NCBI GenBank assembly: GCA_973895155.1
Contig: OZ316892.1
Location: forward strand, 20,956,001 to 21,020,000
Source: Marsupella aquatica
Taxonomy: Eukaryota > Marchantiophyta
Direction: 5' to 3'
Length of the DNA: 64,000 nucleotides
Position 1 is the stretch's first letter, and each line of letters opens with the position of its first letter. The notes beneath the pieces were generated by a model. It was given only the letters and a program-made list of their open reading frames with translations. It had not been told where the DNA came from and ran no database searches. A program made the position numbers and the translations under genes. Shown piece after piece: positions 60,501 through 64,000 of this stretch.

Positions 60501-60906
60501 AGAGTTTCCTCGAGGGGTTTGGAGAGACGTTGCACTAGTCACATATGATCTGACCTGCCTCCTCGGCTACACCTTATGCAGAGACGATGACCAACCCAAT
60601 CCCGAGACCTTAAGATTGCCAGTGGGCTCTAACATCTCTCTCACGAAATCTTTCTTTCCCATGGACTGCAGAGATTTCCCATGCTACACGCAAAACCCAT
60701 GCGAGGAATAACACTGAGAGGACTCCCTGACAAGAGAAGAGAAGACATACTCGTTGCTCGTCCGTCAGTTGCAGCGCCTCCATATCCGTAGCGTTAATCA
60801 TCTTCAAAGTGGGTACATCGTCCCAGCCATCACCTTCAAGCTTGTCTACCACGTCTTTCAGAACTCCGTTACCCACAAAATCCTGTATAGCGTACGAGGA
60901 CGCCAT
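57573..60906 (-). CDS. SAM-like domains fused to peroxiredoxin-like 2 (PRXL2/FAM213-type) protein, four exons
   Basis: Exons, read leftwards: 60906-60751, 59213-58447, 58162-58054, 57911-57573; all GT-AG, phases 0, 2 and 0 join perfectly, giving 456 codons. Exon 1 (MASSYAIQDFVGNGVLKDVVDKL...PTLKMINATDMEAL) looks like a sterile-alpha-motif helix bundle. Exon 2 begins with a second similar unit (DALELRTYLHDRSLMQYADKL...LPELLNTNPTVLTAQYGMRRGHVARF), then a Ser-rich linker. The C-terminal ~210 residues are a thioredoxin-fold PRXL2 domain: VAELWATKPTLLLCLRRPG|CVMCRAEA, with the C-x-x-C redox pair created across the exon 2/3 junction, KPIFDAMGVQLVAVLNE, then GEGTIKGGLYIMG. PRXL2 members are redox proteins that are often chloroplast-targeted in plants; no transit peptide is seen here, and SAM domains suggest self-assembly or partner binding. 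Intron 1 is ~1.5 kb. Start is the ATG at 60906; an upstream in-frame GTG is ignored. Confidence 0.88.
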
Positions 60907-61226
60907 CTCGGACACCTCTCGTTGCTGCTCTTTCTGTTGCTATCCTAATCCCTGCTTCTGCCTACTAGCTCCAACCAATTTTGATGGACTAAACCCTTTA
61001 ACTCGATGCTGCTCCCGAGACCCCTCGGCACCTCGATCAGATCGCCCAGCTCCAGAAATAACACCAAAAGCTGCAAATCTCCGTCACAGAACGGGAACAC
61101 TCTGTCACAGACACTCCTCCCCAGTGAAGTTAGCGAAACGAAGAAACACGAGTTAGCAATTGGGAGCTGCAATTCTGTCACTGCGAGATTTTCGGATCCG
61201 ATCCAGTCGAAACAGCAGAGACCAGA

Positions 61227-61229
<3 letters not shown>

Positions 61230-61271
<42 letters not shown>
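61230..61271. repeat. (GA)n microsatellite in the PRXL2 5' region
   Basis: About 20 uninterrupted GA dinucleotides on the + strand (CT on the transcribed strand), some 330 bp upstream of the SAM-PRXL2 start codon. CT/GA tracts are common in plant 5' leaders and core promoters. Confidence 0.9.
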
Positions 61272-61275
<4 letters not shown>

Positions 61276-62265
61276 GGAAGCAACGGGAACTGAAGAGCAT
61301 GCGGTTTGACCCTCAAACTCACAAATTCAAACAGACAGTTGAAGAGGCCAAAAAGAGCAATTCACTCCTGTATGCGGGGGAATCGAATTGAAGGCGTTCA
61401 GACGCCACTCCGAGTAGTAGAAGCCCAGCACATGCGACTGTCATCAATTCCAAGCAAAACCCGGGATTCTACCGTAATGTTTCGGGCCACTACTACTGTA
61501 GAGTTCAGTAGTTCACGCTGTTGTTCGGGACATCATTATTACTCTACTCGCGCCTCCTTCTTCGTTGTCTGGACGACATTGTCTTCCTTGTCACTCAAGA
61601 CAGTGCCCAGCCCAGCTCAGCTCATCAATTCCGGCTCGGCTGAGCTCGGCAGGCAGCTGGAGAGAGCTCGAGAGCGAGAAGAGTGGGTGATGACGATTGC
61701 CAGGCTGCTGCTTGGCTCTAGCGGAGAAGGGCGCAAAACACGGCTGCGTGGACTTCCAGACGTCTCTGTGAACTGCACATGTAAACGCGTTACTTCTGGA
61801 GCTGCCATATGTTGGGTGCGGAGTAATAATGATGAAGAGGCATATTATTATTGACGCCACTCTTCAGAGACTCTGAGAGAGACAGTAGGAGAAAATTATG
61901 TCTCTCAAGCTAGAGCGTTATTTAGTGACAAGGGGAGAGACGTGTACACTGCCCCAGAAATAAGCCATTCACCAATAGGGCATCTCAAATCTCTCCTTTG
62001 CGACCGGCCTCCGGTCGCGGTCAAAGACAAATTCCCGAGCAATTCACGAGCAAAAAGTGGCCGAGACAAAGATGTGTGTCCGCACACCCGTGACCCATGA
62101 CCAAAACTAGTTGTTTCGAGCCAAATTGTATTCAGTGCCCACTTCCTAATCCAGGTTTGAGACTCTGTAATTGTATTAGGAAACCTTCCATGAGCAAACA
62201 ACAAGCTTGCCAGGCAGGGAAACCCTTGCTTTTCTGTTGTTGCATTTCTTTGGTGTAAATTCTTA

Positions 62266-62280
62266 CACTAGTAGAAGTGT
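62266..62280 (+). repeat. Possible solo CACTA-type terminus
   Basis: CACTAGTAGAAGTGT matches the first 11 bases of the large CACTA element's left end (CACTAGTAGAA). No AATGAC-type subterminal repeats follow, so this may be a remnant or chance. Confidence 0.2.
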
Positions 62281-62574
62281 TTATCACACATAACACATTG
62301 AACCCATCCAAGACGGCTTAAATCCATTCAAGAGAAATATATACACATACTTTTTACAGAAAAAGGCCAAATAGAGTACAAAAGAATAAACAAGAGAGGT
62401 CCCAAGTGGACAAAACCAAACGCAAAAGAAGTGAGCAAAAGGAAACCCTAAAAACCAAGAAAGAGTAACTAAAAGAAGTGAGCAAAAGGAAACCCCTACA
62501 AACCAAGAAAGAGGAACTAAAACTACCGCAAATGGACCGAGGTCCTCATCATACCTAGCAAATGTGGCAACAAG

Positions 62575-64000
62575 CTAGTGGTCTACATCAAGTGTCGAAA
62601 CTAGATCGGCAAGTGGGACAGGAATGTCCTCTAGGGGGGCTAGCCGCTGCGGAGTCACACTAGCACCCACTGTCAGAGATCGATGATAGACGGCCCGAGC
62701 TTGAGCACGCTGTAAGGTGACTGAAATGCGTTGGCGAAAGTGCGTGGTCAAAACAGATAGCGGGGGCCCGGTGGGACCCATCCGGCCGTGAACATCCCGA
62801 GCAGCTTGGCGAAGAAGCCCGTCGAACTGATGATGGAGACGCCCAAATATCTCAAGAGCAAGGGGCAGGAAGCTATCAGATGAAGCTCGTGTAGCATATT
62901 TGGCCTCCTTCGTTGTTGCTGCTCATGATGCTGCTGCCCCTAACGTTGTTGTCGTTGTCCCAATGATGTCTTGGCGCAATGGGTTTGCCACCACTACATC
63001 TGCCAAGTACGGTGACCTTCACGGACCATGGTAAGATCCACCCGTAACCGCTGTGATGGAGGACCAGGTAACTCGAGCACCACCTCCCATCGCGCGCAGA
63101 CCAAAGAGCCAGAGAGAACCTAAGTAGTCGCATCTCTCACAGCGTCGTGAACAAAAATGGTTTCGCCGCCCAAACTGCATCGAAGAAGATGGACACTTGT
63201 GGCATCACAAGGCTTCCCACAAGTGCAAGTAGGAGGTAAACCAGCAAGAAGTGGGTGGGGCAAGCCCATACGAAGACGCATGGCTGTCGCAAACTCCGCT
63301 GAAGACATCCGCAGGTGAGGAATGACTGGATTGGCCTGAAGCCAGCCTCCTGCGCCCTTCCCTCCGGAAGAAAGAATCCGAGCTCGGTCCGTGTCAGGTG
63401 CCTCGGTGAGGATGCTAGAGAGGGTGAAAGCGTGCATACGCCCAGCAAGGTCTGCCTGAAGACGGACGGGGTCCAAGGATAAAAACTCCTGGAATGAAGG
63501 TAACGCAGCTCGAACAGGATCAGGTAATGATGACCGCGTCGTGCGCAAATGAACCTGAAATGGGAGGGAACCCTCCTCAACCTCCATGAGAGACGAAAGT
63601 AAAAAAGGTCGATCCTCAATAAGGAAACGATCTGCCAACAATGAGAAGGCGGCCGCCCAAGCGCCCAAGAAGGCCAAAGGTGAAGGCGCTCAGTGGAAGT
63701 AAGCCCAAAACCACTGTGAGAAATAGGAAGACTGAGCTGTCGATGAAGCCACGGAGATGAGAGCAAAGTACATGGCCCTAAAAGAGAGGCCAAAGTCTCA
63801 CGAATGGAGACATCAAACGCTCGGAGGTGTAGATAAAGATCCTCGGTAGGGGGATGTGTCCGAGCCAAATAGGATGCACGAGGGTGGATGCATCTCAACA
63901 ACAACCCAAATGCTGCCTGAGAGTCTGCTAACTTAGGGAGCATAGGAGTAGGGGCTAAGGCAGCCTGGAGAGCGTCAGCAATGAAAGATGAGCAAAAGGA
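62575..64000 (-). pseudogene. R2-like non-LTR retrotransposon ORF, C-terminal part, decayed, runs off the window
   Basis: Read leftwards from the window edge: post-RT 'thumb' sequences (SWLHRQLSLPISHSGFGLTST), a frameshift near 63,680, then LAFLGAWAAAFSLL..., VRAALPSFQEFL, KGAGGWLQANPVIPHLRMSSAEFATAMRLRMGLPHPLL, the zinc cluster CTCGKPCDATSVHLLRC and HDAVRD. This order (thumb, then C-x1-C-x3-C-x7-H-x4-C, then H-D-x-V-R-D leading into a PD-(D/E)XK endonuclease) is typical of R2-type elements. An in-frame TAG at 63120-63122 precedes LRVDLTMVREGHRTWQ, in the nuclease region. The C-terminal piece LPLALEIFGRLHHQFDGLL...HFRQRISVTLQRAQARAV reaches 62,575. The reverse-transcriptase active site lies outside the window. 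Several stops and shifts make it dead. Confidence 0.85.

Larger units (their letters stand above)
60907..62574. other. 5' region of the PRXL2 gene and intergenic DNA
   Basis: The part next to 60906 is CT-rich on the transcribed strand, as plant 5' leaders often are, and includes a dinucleotide repeat (separate entry). Open frames at 61,006-61,860 overlap on both strands and have no domain features. Two 47-bp-period direct repeats starting AGAAGTGAGCAAAAGG at about 62,427 and 62,474 may belong to the 3' tail of the retroelement to the right. Confidence 0.4.

Noticed and set aside
61006-61860. Open frames on both strands around the GA repeat
   Set aside because: Low-complexity Arg-Glu or Ser-Leu translation of the microsatellite and no domain; better read as the 5' region of the PRXL2 gene.
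1-64000. tRNA, rRNA or other structured RNA genes
   Set aside because: No cloverleaf, TψC-type box pair or rRNA core sequence was recognised by eye on either strand.

Overview
The window is land-plant nuclear DNA. Evidence: GT-AG spliceosomal introns in several genes, a plant-type TTTAGGG interstitial telomere block, germin-like proteins, and plant-type CACTA, MULE and hAT-like DNA transposons. The gene content (a GT23/FUT8-like fucosyltransferase, germin-like proteins without the usual N-terminal cysteines, an R2-like non-LTR retroelement) makes me lean towards a bryophyte or early-diverging vascular plant, but the species cannot be fixed from sequence alone.

Layout. 1.36-3.75 kb (+): four exons of a GT23-like fucosyltransferase with one frameshift. 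6.75-9.89 kb (+): an eight-exon MULE transposase, frameshifted in its zinc knuckle. About 10.6-40.8 kb: one large composite locus. Its two divergent genes are (i) a + strand transposase (38.37-40.80 kb) with a GCM/WRKY-like zinc region and an RNase H-like core, and (ii) a - strand gene of about 1,235 codons that joins a ParB-like N-terminal domain to a DNA-methyltransferase-like domain. At least 17 dispersed copies of a 15-bp palindrome, TAGCGCCNGGCGCTA, lie only in the introns, intergenic space and flanks of these genes. This locus is split by a 19,021-bp CACTA transposon (17,964-36,984) that landed inside the ParB coding exon with an AGA target duplication; joining the flanks at one AGA restores the reading frame. 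The CACTA element carries tnpA-like and tnp2 genes, an EDM2-like PHD-finger gene, and several kilobases of tandem subterminal repeats.

40.8-44.4 kb is AT-rich repeat DNA with hAT-type MITEs (8-bp target duplications, one nested in another). An intronless MAK/MHK-like kinase lies at 44.88-45.91 kb (+). A tandem germin pair follows on the - strand: a 5'-truncated copy at 48.0 kb and an intact copy at 49.96-50.59 kb. 50.8-57.5 kb is mostly non-coding, with two more MITEs and a head-to-head telomeric block. 57.57-60.91 kb (-) is a four-exon gene that joins two SAM-like helical domains to a peroxiredoxin-like 2 (PRXL2) thioredoxin fold. 62.6-64.0 kb (-) is the decayed 3' half of an R2-like non-LTR retrotransposon that runs off the window.

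The candidate new system is the 10.6-40.8 kb locus: a transposase gene divergent from a ParB-like/DNA-methyltransferase fusion gene, sharing one family of palindromes that look like protein-binding or self-marking sites. This copy is dead (nonsense codons, frameshifts, a 26-bp duplication and the CACTA insertion), so its function must be inferred from intact relatives.
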